From assembly GCF_000300455.3 (NCBI RefSeq), contig NZ_CP007215.2, positions 2,418,001-2,482,000 of the forward strand: a DNA stretch of 64,000 nucleotides. Reading direction: 5' to 3'. Of this stretch, positions 55,978 through 64,000 are shown in pieces; the stretch's first letter is position 1, and each line of letters opens with the position of its first letter. This DNA comes from Kosakonia sacchari SP1. Its GTDB lineage: Bacteria; Pseudomonadota; Gammaproteobacteria; Enterobacterales; Enterobacteriaceae. The position numbers and the translations under genes are program-made. The notes below the pieces were generated by a model that did no database searches, was not told the origin of the DNA, and worked only from the letters and a program-made list of their open reading frames with translations.

Positions 55978-57342
55978 TTAGTGGTCGCCGGCAAGTAATC
56001 CGGTAATGCGCGCCAGTGAACCCGGGCGCTCAAAGTGCAGGGCGGCGTCATATAATTGTGCGCTTCGCGCCGCGCCGAGGACGGGAACGGTGAGGGCGTC
56101 AAATTTGGCGCGTAACTCGTCATCGCTCAGTGGATTTTGCGCGTGGCCGCGATAGACATCCGTATGCGCATGCAACACGCTGCCATCATCCAGCCAGACA
56201 TCAATAAAAGCAGAACTGGCGGACTGCCCGTCCACCGCCTCCACATCCAGCAGCGGCAGCAGCGCGCGTGGGTGCGGATCGTCAACCGTCGCTTGCGTGA
56301 AATCGGTATCTGTCAGCGCGTAGCCGCTTAATGCAAGGGTGATACAGTGAGGAATGCTGAATTTACTCTCCAGCGGCGTACGCGGATCCATAATTCCGGC
56401 GTTCACCATGCCCATCGGATGCACTTTTGCCGAAATTCGGGTGATAGTGCGCCCCTGCAATTGTGGATAAAGTTTACGTGCGGTTTCAATGGAAGCGTGC
56501 GTACCGCGGCAACTGGCATACAGCTTGTAGCCGTTGGTGAGCAATTCCCAGCTCTCGCCGAAATCAAGCGGGGGAATTTCCGCGCTGCCGTCCTGGATAA
56601 AGATTTTTACCCAGCCGTCAGCTTCATAAAAATGGTGGGCACCGACAAAATTTTCCGCTGCCAGTTCAGCCGCCAGAATACCGTCCATTGCAGCTTTCCC
56701 GGCGTGAAACGGTTTTCCGTGGGTGCCGGAAGATTTCTGCAAACCGCCCATCATGGTTGCCGCCGCGCCTAACGCGTTGCGAACCTGTTCTTCGGAAAGC
56801 TGCAAAATTGCCGCTGCAACGGCTGCCGCGCCGGCGCGGCCGACAACAGAAGTAGGGTGAAAACCACGACGTTGCAGGTTACGTCCAACGCCCGGCACCC
56901 AACCGCCGCCCAGTTTCGCCATCACTTCAAAACCAGTGATGAAGGCCAGCAGGATGTGTTCCTCGTCAACCGGATGCGCCTGCGCCATCGCCAGCGCCGT
57001 TGACCAGCAAGGCCCGCCGGGATGACCCGCGCCAGCAGGATGGGTATCGTCGTAATCAGCCGCGTGCGCCATGGTGGCGTTGACTAATGCGGCAAGTGCA
57101 GGAGTGGTAGTAGTAGAAAGGAAAATTTGCGCATCACCAATGGCGTTCCATTTTTTCGCCACCTGGCGAACCGCGTGAACGGCATCGTCATTAACGGCAC
57201 CGATCGCCACGCCGAGAAAATCAATTAATGCGCGTTTTGCTTCGTGCCGCACGGCAGGCGGCACAACGAGTTGATTAGCATGGCTGATGAAATGGCTTAG
57301 CTGTTCTCCACGGGTTAATGCAGTTTCTGCTTTCGTTGTCAT
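55978..57342 (-). CDS. MmgE/PrpD family protein (copy 2)
   Basis: 454 residues: IDFLGVAIGAVNDD, AHAADYDDTHPAGAGHPGGPCW, RRGFHPTSVVGRAGAAAVAA, KLYASCRGTHASIETAR. It is clearly related to copy 1 but strongly diverged, so the pair may catalyse separate steps or form a mixed complex. The ATG lacks an obvious ribosome site. First gene of the leftward MmgE/PrpD-TauE operon, divergent from a GntR/FCD regulator and next to a perfect TTGTATACAA palindrome. Confidence 0.83.
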   Translation of the reverse strand: MTTKAETALTRGEQLSHFISHANQLVVPPAVRHEAKRALIDFLGVAIGAVNDDAVHAVRQVAKKWNAIGDAQIFLSTTTTPALAALVNATMAHAADYDDTHPAGAGHPGGPCWSTALAMAQAHPVDEEHILLAFITGFEVMAKLGGGWVPGVGRNLQRRGFHPTSVVGRAGAAAVAAAILQLSEEQVRNALGAAATMMGGLQKSSGTHGKPFHAGKAAMDGILAAELAAENFVGAHHFYEADGWVKIFIQDGSAEIPPLDFGESWELLTNGYKLYASCRGTHASIETARKLYPQLQGRTITRISAKVHPMGMVNAGIMDPRTPLESKFSIPHCITLALSGYALTDTDFTQATVDDPHPRALLPLLDVEAVDGQSASSAFIDVWLDDGSVLHAHTDVYRGHAQNPLSDDELRAKFDALTVPVLGAARSAQLYDAALHFERPGSLARITGLLAGDH

Positions 57343-57433
57343 GGTAAAACACAGTTTCCCTGGTGTTGACGTGCAAATACGGTGTTGGCTTACAAAATAA
57401 AAAGCAAATATTGGTTTTGTGTATTCTTGAATT

Positions 57434-57448
57434 CATTTGTATACAATG
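57434..57448. promoter_or_regulatory. Candidate GntR/FCD operator between MmgE/PrpD operon and regulator
   Basis: TTGTATACAA (57437-57446) is a perfect 10-bp palindrome extended to CATTTGTATACAATG. TNGTNNACNA-type sites are usual for FCD-class GntR proteins. It lies between the divergent operon and regulator gene. Confidence 0.6.
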
Positions 57449-57613
57449 AATTTAAAATAAACATAGCAGCGATTTCGTAAACGTCAAAAGATGTTTTTTA
57501 AATAAGCAAAGAATAAAAAATGCAAAAGCCTCCCCGTTAGTGTGGCAAGATGAACGACGGCAGGGTGCAGACTTTGCAAAGCCATCATCAGTACATACGA
57601 AAGGAGCTAAAAC

Positions 57614-58261
57614 GTGAAATCGACGGGTCGCGATGCGGGCTTAACGCCGTTTGAAATTCTTATTTCCGCCATTGAAGCGGGAGAGTTGCAGCCGGGAGAG
57701 CGTTTGCAGGAGACGCGGCTGGCAGAGCAGTTTGGCCTGAGCCGAACGCCGATACGTGAAGCGCTTCACCGCCTGGAAACGCTCGGGCTTGCCGAACCGG
57801 GGCCGCAACGCGGCCTTATCATCGCCCATATCAGTTACGAGCGTCTGCGTCAGTTGTTCGATGTGCGCGAGGGGCTTGAGCGACTGGCGATGGCGCTGGC
57901 AGTCAATGCCGCTTCTGACGCGGAGATCGCACTGCTACAGGAGATGGTTCACGCTGAAGCCTCACTCACCGATAGCAAAGCCCTTCACGACCACAACCGC
58001 ATGTTCCACCGCCAAATCTATCGCGCCACACATAATCCCTATCTCAATGAAATGCTGGATAATTTACGCATCCATTTGTCGTTATTGCGCAGCACCACCT
58101 ACGAACTGAAAGAGCGTACCGAAGAGTCGAAACGCGAACACCAGGCCATTGTTGACGCGCTGGCGCGACGTGACAGCGCCGCGGCTCAGGAGATCGCTTG
58201 TGAGCATATTCGCCATGGCTATCGCGCACGTTTGACAATTTTAAGCCAACGAGAACGCTAA
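57614..58261 (+). CDS. GntR-family (FCD domain) transcriptional regulator
   Basis: 215 residues. The winged helix-turn-helix reads RLQETRLAEQFGLSRTPIREALHRLETLGLAE, followed by the all-helical FCD ligand domain with metal-binding histidines (HDHNRMFHRQIYRATHN, and HEHIRHG-like CEHIRHGY). GGAG precedes the start. Divergence from the MmgE/PrpD operon and a shared palindrome near aapJ suggest that it controls uptake and breakdown of one nitrogenous organic acid. Confidence 0.87.
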   Translation: MKSTGRDAGLTPFEILISAIEAGELQPGERLQETRLAEQFGLSRTPIREALHRLETLGLAEPGPQRGLIIAHISYERLRQLFDVREGLERLAMALAVNAASDAEIALLQEMVHAEASLTDSKALHDHNRMFHRQIYRATHNPYLNEMLDNLRIHLSLLRSTTYELKERTEESKREHQAIVDALARRDSAAAQEIACEHIRHGYRARLTILSQRER

Positions 58262-58366
58262 CAGATTGCCCCTTATTTGACGGACGGGAATCCTCGACCA
58301 CTGATAGACTCCGGAATGGCGTATTTTTAATCGGGCTTTCTGTGGGCATTCTGAGGGTAGCATTTC

Positions 58367-59587
58367 GTGTTAGCGACTTTGATTTACCGTAGCCGACTGA
58401 ATCGAACATTAGATCCCTCACAACTGGCAGGCCTTGTCGAGCGAGCAAGCCTGCGCAACGCGCAATTGCATGTAACGGGAATCTTACTGTTCGACGGCGA
58501 TCATTTTTTACAGGTCCTTGAGGGACCGCAGGCATCGGTTAACGCGGTGTATGAGCGGATCGGCGACGATCCCCGCCACGGTAACGTGGTTGAACTGCTG
58601 CGTGATTTCGCGCCGCGCCGCCGCTTTGTTGACCGGGGAATGGTGCTGTTCGACTTGCGGGTGATGAAACCCCATGTCGTGCTACGCGCGATCCTCCGCT
58701 TTGGCACGCTGAAATATAAGCTGGCCAGCAATGATCGGGTCTACAAATTTATCCGTACTTTTATCGCCTCGCCCAGCACCAACGGCGGGGTGCGTAACAC
58801 CTCGCCCGAACAGTGGCGTTTCGCCATAAAAACATCGCCTTTCGCCAGCGATGCCCCGTTATTTCACGAGCAGCCGTGCCAGTTTGCGTTCCAGCCCATT
58901 ATCGAACCGTTGCGCGGCAATATTTCGTCGCTGGAAGCCCTGATCCGTGGGCCGAACGGCGGCAGCCCGCAGGACTATTTCTCAACGATTGCGCCAAACA
59001 AGCTGCACGAAGCCGATCTCGCATCGAAAGGCTGGGCGCTGGCCATGGCGCGTCGCCTCGGCATTGGTAACCACAAAGTCGCTATCAATTTGCTGCCAAT
59101 GTCGCTGGTCAAAATCCCCGGCGCAGTGGACATACTGCTTAATCACATTACCCGCAATCAGCTTAATCCGGGGCAAATCATCGTCGAAGTGACGGAAGAT
59201 GAAGTGATTTCGGGTTACGAAGAGTTTACCTGGGCCATTCGCCAGCTGCGCGCCGCCGGTATTGGTCTGGCGATTGACGATTTTGGTTCCGGCTTTGCCG
59301 GGCTGTCATTGCTGGCGAAATTCCAGCCAGACAAGCTAAAAATTGACCGCACCATTGTCACCGATATTCATCTGCATGGCCCGAAACAAGCGATTGTGAA
59401 AGCCATTATCGATTGTTGCGCCGAGCTGCAAATTACCGTCGTCGCCGAAGGGGTGGAAAAAGTGGAAGAGTGGTGCTGGCTGGAGGCCGTTGGCATTCAG
59501 CGTTTCCAGGGGTTCTTGTTCGCCCGCCCGGTGCTTAACGGTGTCTCGGCAATTAACTGGCCACAGCGCATCCTTCACAAAATCTAA
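58367..59587 (+). CDS. bluF: Blue-light sensor phosphodiesterase, BLUF-EAL
   Basis: 406 residues, start GTG with GAGGG upstream. The N-terminal BLUF domain has the flavin-switch residues Tyr7, Asn31 and Gln49 (FLQVLEGP). The EAL domain keeps catalytic residues E190 (EAL), N241, E274, D304-D305 (DDFGSG), K325 and E361/E364 (VVAEGVE). E. coli BluF has lost these, whereas Klebsiella BlrP1 is an active light-stimulated c-di-GMP phosphodiesterase, so this protein is probably of the BlrP1 type. It neighbours a diguanylate cyclase. The E. coli bluR/ycgZ-ymgABC partners are not here. Confidence 0.87.
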   Translation: MLATLIYRSRLNRTLDPSQLAGLVERASLRNAQLHVTGILLFDGDHFLQVLEGPQASVNAVYERIGDDPRHGNVVELLRDFAPRRRFVDRGMVLFDLRVMKPHVVLRAILRFGTLKYKLASNDRVYKFIRTFIASPSTNGGVRNTSPEQWRFAIKTSPFASDAPLFHEQPCQFAFQPIIEPLRGNISSLEALIRGPNGGSPQDYFSTIAPNKLHEADLASKGWALAMARRLGIGNHKVAINLLPMSLVKIPGAVDILLNHITRNQLNPGQIIVEVTEDEVISGYEEFTWAIRQLRAAGIGLAIDDFGSGFAGLSLLAKFQPDKLKIDRTIVTDIHLHGPKQAIVKAIIDCCAELQITVVAEGVEKVEEWCWLEAVGIQRFQGFLFARPVLNGVSAINWPQRILHKI

Positions 59588-59611
59588 TCGTTTCCGGCAA
59601 ATCTCACTGAT

Positions 59612-59642
59612 AAGGAGGATCCACACGGTATTCTCCTTTTTC
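59612..59642 (+). terminator. Weak terminator candidate after the BLUF-EAL gene
   Basis: AAGGAG and CTCCTT form a 6-bp stem with a 15-nt loop followed by TTTC. Low stability. Confidence 0.35.
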
Positions 59643-59759
59643 ATATCTGCGCCGTGCGTATTCCGCGGGAAATAGCGCAAACCCCTGCGTTATTTGGCTT
59701 ATAAATCATCGTTCTCCTATGCTTAACTGAATAACAGTGGATGTGGTTGCGGGGGAGTG

Positions 59760-61334
59760 ATGAAATTCAAAAGACGTGTTGCGCGGGCGCTGGCGCTCCA
59801 TTCCTCCCTCGGGCGCAGTATCACTTTTTTTATGGTTGGTCTGTTACTGGCTGGCAGCGCGACCAGCGCATGGACGTTATCGCGGGCATGGGAACGCGTC
59901 GTCGAAGACAGTGAACGCGATGCGATTAACCTTTCCGTTTCCCAGGCGCGTCAGGCGGAAGATACCTTTTTGCAAACGGAACTGGTGCTACGGGACATTC
60001 GCCGCAACCTGCCAACAGACAGCATTGAAGGCATTGATGTCAGTCAGTTCGGCGTTTATCTCGCTGAGCTGGCAGAGCGGTTACCGCAGTTGCACGGGCT
60101 GATGGTTTATGACACCCAGGGCAATATGAAAGCCACCTCGTTTGGCAAAATTCCGGTGATGTCGAACAACAGCGACCGCGAGTATTTTGTCTACCACCGC
60201 CGTAACGGCCACGGCAGTATTCACATCGGCCATGTTATTCGCAGCCGCTCAACCGGCGATCTGGTGATCCCGGTGTCGCTGCGCATCAGCGACAGCTCCG
60301 GCGGTTTTGCTGGTGTTCTGCTGGCAACGGTAAAAATCGACTATTTCCGCCATTTTTATGGCTATTTTGAGTTGCAAAGCCGCGACCAACTGGCGCTGGT
60401 CAATACCGACGGCACCGCCGTGTATGTGCGCCCCTATGGTGACGAAATCATCAACCGCAATCTCTCTGCCAGCCCGCTATTTACGCGCGAGCTGGCGAAA
60501 AAGGACCGCGGGAATGGCACCTGGATTTCCGCACTGGATCACATTGAGCGCATTTATGGGTTCGCCCGGCTGGAGCGCTATCCGCTGGTGGTAGCGGCGG
60601 GGTATGACAAACCCGCGCTGTGGAAAAGCTGGCTAAAAGATAGCCTGCCGGATCTGGTGCTTAATGGCTTGCTGCTGCTGGGTACGTTGCTGATGGGGGC
60701 GATTATCTTCCGCCAGGTCAGGCTAAATGTGCGCAACCAGACGGAACTTGCCGTGCTGCGGGATGAACTCACCAGCATCAACCACACCTTGCAACTGATG
60801 GCACTGGCTGACGGGTTGACCGGGCTTGCCAACCGTCGCCAGTTCGATCTGTTTCTGGCAAAAAGCCTGAAAGCCTCAGCAGTAACGCAAAAGCCCGTCT
60901 CGCTTATCATGCTCGATATCGACTATTTCAAGCGTTATAACGATTTTTACGGCCACGTTGCCGGGGATAACTGCCTGCGAATGGTGGGTGAAATTATTGC
61001 CAAACTGAAAGTGCACAGTCACGATTTGATTGCCCGTTATGGCGGCGAAGAGTTTGCCATTATCCTGCCCGATACTGGCCCGGAAGGCGCGCTGTTTGTC
61101 GCGCGCCAGGCTGTTGCGTTGGTGCGCAGCGCCAAAATTCCCCACACCAAAACCAGTGGGCAGGAAAATGTGGTCACCATCAGCGCAGGCTGCTACAGCC
61201 TGATTGCCGATGCGAATTTTGACGATGCCATCCGGCTGAAAGAGGGCGCAGACAAAGCGCTTTACCGGGCAAAAATAGAAGGGCGCGACCGCGCAGTTGC
61301 CGCAACAGAGGCGTTGTTACGGCAACCCGATTGA
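59760..61334 (+). CDS. Membrane diguanylate cyclase with periplasmic Cache-like sensor
   Basis: 524 residues: helix at about 18-42, periplasmic sensor of the dCache/CHASE type (SQARQAEDTFLQTELVLRDI, DREYFVYHRRN, VIPVSLRI), second helix near 300-325, and a GGDEF domain with active loop GGEEF at 428-432. It makes c-di-GMP in response to an external ligand. No RxxD inhibition site precedes the loop (HSHD instead). GGGGGAG lies just before the ATG. It follows the BLUF-EAL gene in the same direction, placing synthesis and breakdown enzymes side by side. Confidence 0.87.
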   Translation: MKFKRRVARALALHSSLGRSITFFMVGLLLAGSATSAWTLSRAWERVVEDSERDAINLSVSQARQAEDTFLQTELVLRDIRRNLPTDSIEGIDVSQFGVYLAELAERLPQLHGLMVYDTQGNMKATSFGKIPVMSNNSDREYFVYHRRNGHGSIHIGHVIRSRSTGDLVIPVSLRISDSSGGFAGVLLATVKIDYFRHFYGYFELQSRDQLALVNTDGTAVYVRPYGDEIINRNLSASPLFTRELAKKDRGNGTWISALDHIERIYGFARLERYPLVVAAGYDKPALWKSWLKDSLPDLVLNGLLLLGTLLMGAIIFRQVRLNVRNQTELAVLRDELTSINHTLQLMALADGLTGLANRRQFDLFLAKSLKASAVTQKPVSLIMLDIDYFKRYNDFYGHVAGDNCLRMVGEIIAKLKVHSHDLIARYGGEEFAIILPDTGPEGALFVARQAVALVRSAKIPHTKTSGQENVVTISAGCYSLIADANFDDAIRLKEGADKALYRAKIEGRDRAVAATEALLRQPD

Positions 61335-61337
61335 ATA

Positions 61338-61757
61338 TCAGCAAAGGGGCTTCGTTAAATAGTGGCGCTGCATACCGGTGTGCGGATAATCCGGCAGTGA
61401 CATTTGTAATGCATAACCGAGCTTTTGATAAAAAGGCAGCGCCTGGAAACTGAAGGTATCCACCAGCGCATGGTGGCAACCCAGCGTTAACGCTTCCTGA
61501 GCGGCGCGCTGCATCAGTTCTTTGCCAAGCCCGCTGCCACGCCGATCCTCGTGAACCCATAGATAGTGGATATTCAGCCATCCGCCTTCCTGGCGGGCAA
61601 TCAAACCGCCCTGCATGACGCCATGCTCATCGCGAAAATAGACGCCCAGATGCGCCCATTCGCTGAGATTAACAAACTGCTGATTGTAGCGGCGCAAACC
61701 GGTAAAAAGCTCCTGCTGATCCTGCTCGGTCACTTCATGTTTAACTATCAGCGCCAT
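61338..61757 (-). CDS. GNAT-family N-acetyltransferase
   Basis: 139 residues. The acetyl-CoA loop is [14 protein letters not shown], with [11 protein letters not shown] before it and FYQKLGYAL after. GAGG-type ribosome site (AGGAGAAAAGAGAA) lies upstream. The protein is a small cytoplasmic acetyltransferase of unknown substrate. It converges on the diguanylate cyclase with a 3-bp gap and is divergent from the ThDP enzyme gene. Confidence 0.83.
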   Translation of the reverse strand: MALIVKHEVTEQDQQELFTGLRRYNQQFVNLSEWAHLGVYFRDEHGVMQGGLIARQEGGWLNIHYLWVHEDRRGSGLGKELMQRAAQEALTLGCHHALVDTFSFQALPFYQKLGYALQMSLPDYPHTGMQRHYLTKPLC

Positions 61758-61861
61758 TTCTCTTTTCTCCTCTTTGTATTTATCAGAATGATAACAGGTC
61801 GGTCAGCGGCGAGCGTCGTCTACCCTTAAAGACTGTTACCAATTCGCAAGGAGAAAGTACA

Positions 61862-63640
61862 GTGAGCATGAAAACCAGTGATTTCTTTGTTCAGCGTCTT
61901 AAAGAATGGGGCGTGACTCGCATTTACGGTTATCCAGGCGATGGCATCAACGGTGTGCTGGGCGCTATCCAGCGTGCTAATAAAGCAGGCGACGGGATTG
62001 AATTTATCCAGGTTCGCCATGAAGAGATGGCCGCGTTTATGGCGGTCGGTCACGCGAAGTTCACCGGTGAACTGGGGGTCTGCTTATCGACAGGTGGTCC
62101 GGGCGCCACGCATCTCCTCACCGGCTTGTATGACGCCAAAATGGATCACGCGCCGGTGCTGGCAATTACCGGGCAAGCAGAAACCACCGCGCGTGGTGCC
62201 AGCTATCAGCAGGAGATGAACCTGGATCGCGTTTTCGCCGATGTCGCCAACTTCGTGCAGGAAGCAGCATCGCCCGCGCAAGTCCGTCATCTGGTCGATC
62301 GCGGTGTTCGTGTGGCCATGGCGCAAAACGGCGTTGGCGTAGTGATCATCCCCAAAGATGTACAGGATGAAGCCTGGCAACCGCCCCAGCACGCGCACGG
62401 TTTTACCCATTCAGGTTCGGGTTACCAGCGACCGCGCGTGATCCCACATGAAACCGACCTGCAAAGGGCGGCAGAGGTGCTCAACGCCGGGGAAAAAGTA
62501 GCGATATTGATTGGCGCGGGTGCCCGCAATGCAGCGGTGGAAGTGGTGCAAACGGCAAATCTACTCGGCGCAGGTGTGGCGAAAGCCCTGCTCGGCAAAG
62601 ATGTGCTGCCCGATGATGCGCCATTCGTCACCGGCTCCATTGGCCTGCTGGGCACGGAACCATCGTGGAAACTGATGCAGGAGTGCGACACGTTATTGAT
62701 GATCGGGAGCGGTTTTCCGTGGACGGAATTCCTGCCGCCGGAGGGTAAAGCGCGCGCGGTACAAATCGATATTGACCCGGCAATGCTTGGTCTACGCTAC
62801 CCCTGCGACGTCAATTTGCACGGTGATGCAGCCGAAACCCTGCGCGCATTGCTCCCGTTACTGACGCACAAAAGCGATCGTAGCTGGCAGGAGGAGATTG
62901 CCCGCCAGGTGCGCGACTGGTGGCAACTGATGGAGCAGCGCGCCATGGCGCCTGCCAAACCGGTCAACCCGCAACGCGTGGTGTGGGAGATGTCTCCGCT
63001 ACTGCCGGATAATGCGATTGTCACCTCTGATTCCGGTTCCTGCGCCAACTGGTTCGCCCGCGACTACCGCGTTAAGCAGGGTCAGCGCGCCTCGCTTTCC
63101 GGCGGGCTGGCCTGTATGGGCGCGGCGGTGCCGTACGCCATTGCCGCGAAATTTGCCGCACCGGAAAAACCGGTGGTGGCGCTGGTGGGCGATGGCGCCA
63201 TGCAAATGAACAATATGGCCGAACTCATCACCATTCAGAAGTACTGGCAACAGTGGCAGGATCCCCGCTTAATCATTTGCGTATTCAATAACCAGGATTT
63301 AAATCAGGTCACCTGGGAGCAGCGGGTAATGGAGGGCGATCCCCGCTTTGAAGCGACGCAACAGTTGCCGGATGTGCATTATGCGGAATTTGCCCGCACG
63401 CTGGGGCTGGAGGGCATTTTTGTCGATACGCCAGAGGCGCTGTCTGGTGCATGGCAGCAAGCACTGCAGGCCGATCGCCCGGTGGTTCTGGAGGTGAAAA
63501 CCGACCCGGAAGTCGCTCCGCTGCCGCCGCATATTACGTTTAAACAGGCGAAAGCGTTTATGGCGTCAATGGTGAAGGGGGATCGCGGCGCGGTTCAGGT
63601 GCTGAGCGATACCGCCAGTCAGTTGTTTCATAAGAAGTGA
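61862..63640 (+). CDS. Thiamine-diphosphate-dependent enzyme, pyruvate oxidase/acetolactate synthase-like
   Basis: 592 residues in three domains. The N-terminal PYR domain carries the catalytic Glu (VRHEEMAAF), the middle domain is FAD/nucleotide-like (AILIGAGARN), and the PP domain has the ThDP/Mg motif GDGAMQMNN...NNQDLN. It resembles PoxB and YdaP-type enzymes acting on pyruvate or another 2-oxo acid. GTG is taken as start because AAGGAG is 7-8 bases away; ATG two codons later is too distant. The C-terminal membrane-binding helix of E. coli PoxB is not evident. Confidence 0.85.
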   Translation: MSMKTSDFFVQRLKEWGVTRIYGYPGDGINGVLGAIQRANKAGDGIEFIQVRHEEMAAFMAVGHAKFTGELGVCLSTGGPGATHLLTGLYDAKMDHAPVLAITGQAETTARGASYQQEMNLDRVFADVANFVQEAASPAQVRHLVDRGVRVAMAQNGVGVVIIPKDVQDEAWQPPQHAHGFTHSGSGYQRPRVIPHETDLQRAAEVLNAGEKVAILIGAGARNAAVEVVQTANLLGAGVAKALLGKDVLPDDAPFVTGSIGLLGTEPSWKLMQECDTLLMIGSGFPWTEFLPPEGKARAVQIDIDPAMLGLRYPCDVNLHGDAAETLRALLPLLTHKSDRSWQEEIARQVRDWWQLMEQRAMAPAKPVNPQRVVWEMSPLLPDNAIVTSDSGSCANWFARDYRVKQGQRASLSGGLACMGAAVPYAIAAKFAAPEKPVVALVGDGAMQMNNMAELITIQKYWQQWQDPRLIICVFNNQDLNQVTWEQRVMEGDPRFEATQQLPDVHYAEFARTLGLEGIFVDTPEALSGAWQQALQADRPVVLEVKTDPEVAPLPPHITFKQAKAFMASMVKGDRGAVQVLSDTASQLFHKK

Positions 63641-63643
63641 TAA

Positions 63644-63676
63644 AAAAGCCCGGTGCGCATGGCGTACCGGGCTTTT
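63644..63676. terminator. Bidirectional terminator
   Basis: AAAAGCCCGGT and ACCGGGCTTTT form an 11-bp stem with an 11-nt loop; T-runs follow on both strands, serving the ThDP enzyme gene and the convergent hydrolase gene. Confidence 0.9.
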
Positions 63677-63691
63677 GCAAAGCAGGGCGGA

Positions 63692-64000
63692 TTACAGTTT
63701 GTTCAGGAACGCCAGCAGATCGGCGTTCAACTGGTCCTGATGGGTAACCGCAAAACCATGCGGGCCGTTTTCGTACACTTTCAGCTCCGCGCCTTTAATC
63801 AGTTCAGCCGATAATTTACCGGTTGCTTCAAATGGCACGACCTGGTCGTTACTGCCGTGAATCACCAGCGTCGGGACATCTACTTTCGCCACATCCGGGC
63901 GGAAGTCTGTTTCCGCGAACGCGGTAACGCAGTCAAGCGTGCCTTTCAGCGATGCCAGCAGGGCGATGTTCAGCGTTTGCGTCAGCACGCCATCAGAGAC
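63692..64000 (-). CDS. Alpha/beta hydrolase, C-terminal part (runs off window)
   Basis: The last 102 residues of a chloroperoxidase/esterase-type alpha/beta hydrolase. The catalytic acid is in VIHGSNDQVVPFE and the histidine in ENGPHGFAVTH. The frame stays open to the last base, so the nucleophile region lies beyond the window. An internal GTG at 63988 should not be taken as the start. Confidence 0.8.
   Translation of the reverse strand, partial: VSDGVLTQTLNIALLASLKGTLDCVTAFAETDFRPDVAKVDVPTLVIHGSNDQVVPFEATGKLSAELIKGAELKVYENGPHGFAVTHQDQLNADLLAFLNKL

Noticed and set aside
54629..57342. Two MmgE/PrpD genes as a propionate (2-methylcitrate) operon
   Set aside because: No prpB, prpC, prpE or prpR neighbours; uptake and regulator genes point to another substrate.

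Overview
This is a chromosomal segment from a member of the Enterobacteriaceae. The block nhoA, smvR/smvA, yddG, fdnGHI, then adhP, maeA and sra follows the E. coli/Salmonella backbone order, and the encoded proteins are close to their E. coli counterparts. High GC, plant-associated or environmental catabolic genes (L-talarate/galactarate dehydratase, general amino-acid uptake, MmgE/PrpD enzymes, an alginate-lyase-like gene) and a BLUF-EAL protein with intact catalytic residues suggest a Kosakonia-, Enterobacter- or Klebsiella-like genus. The genus is inference. I saw no rRNA, tRNA, CRISPR array or intact insertion sequence.

Layout. 1-3.5 kb: a polar amino-acid ABC operon with two paralogous binding proteins and an embedded GNAT gene. 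3.6-7.5 kb: aldarate catabolism (transporter, dehydratase, divergent LacI regulator). 7.5-13.8 kb: small enzymes, including a GST, an SGNH hydrolase/acyltransferase pair, the pptA tautomerase and exported hydrolases. 13.9-19.3 kb: a diguanylate cyclase divergent from an Fe3+/phosphonate-type ABC operon that begins with a 31-codon overlapping ORF. 19.3-28.1 kb: conserved backbone with nhoA, the SmvR/SmvA biocide pump pair, the aromatic amino-acid exporter yddG, and selenocysteine formate dehydrogenase N. 28.2-31.1 kb: araJ, a VOC protein and adhP.

31.3-36.9 kb is an accessory island between adhP and maeA. It holds a truncated pyrophosphatase gene, a probable orphan type VI effector (degenerate M23 domain plus GH19-like lysozyme domain) with a periplasmic immunity candidate, and an ABC-F ATPase preceded by a 27-codon leader peptide and a long attenuator-like hairpin. 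After maeA and sra the E. coli order (bdm, osmC) breaks. A six-gene operon (39.5-46.4 kb) encodes two glycosyltransferases, a HemN-like radical SAM enzyme, two copies of an uncharacterised internally duplicated protein, and an MFS transporter. I cannot match this set to a described pathway, and it is the best candidate for a new system. It converges on an exported PL5-like lyase.

47.5-64 kb: an Aer-like chemoreceptor; an aapJQMP amino-acid ABC operon with a TauE-type exporter, two MmgE/PrpD enzymes and a divergent GntR/FCD regulator, the two arms sharing a TTGTATAC motif; a blue-light BLUF-EAL protein next to a periplasmic-sensing diguanylate cyclase; a GNAT; a ThDP-dependent pyruvate-oxidase-like enzyme; and a truncated alpha/beta hydrolase at the window edge.
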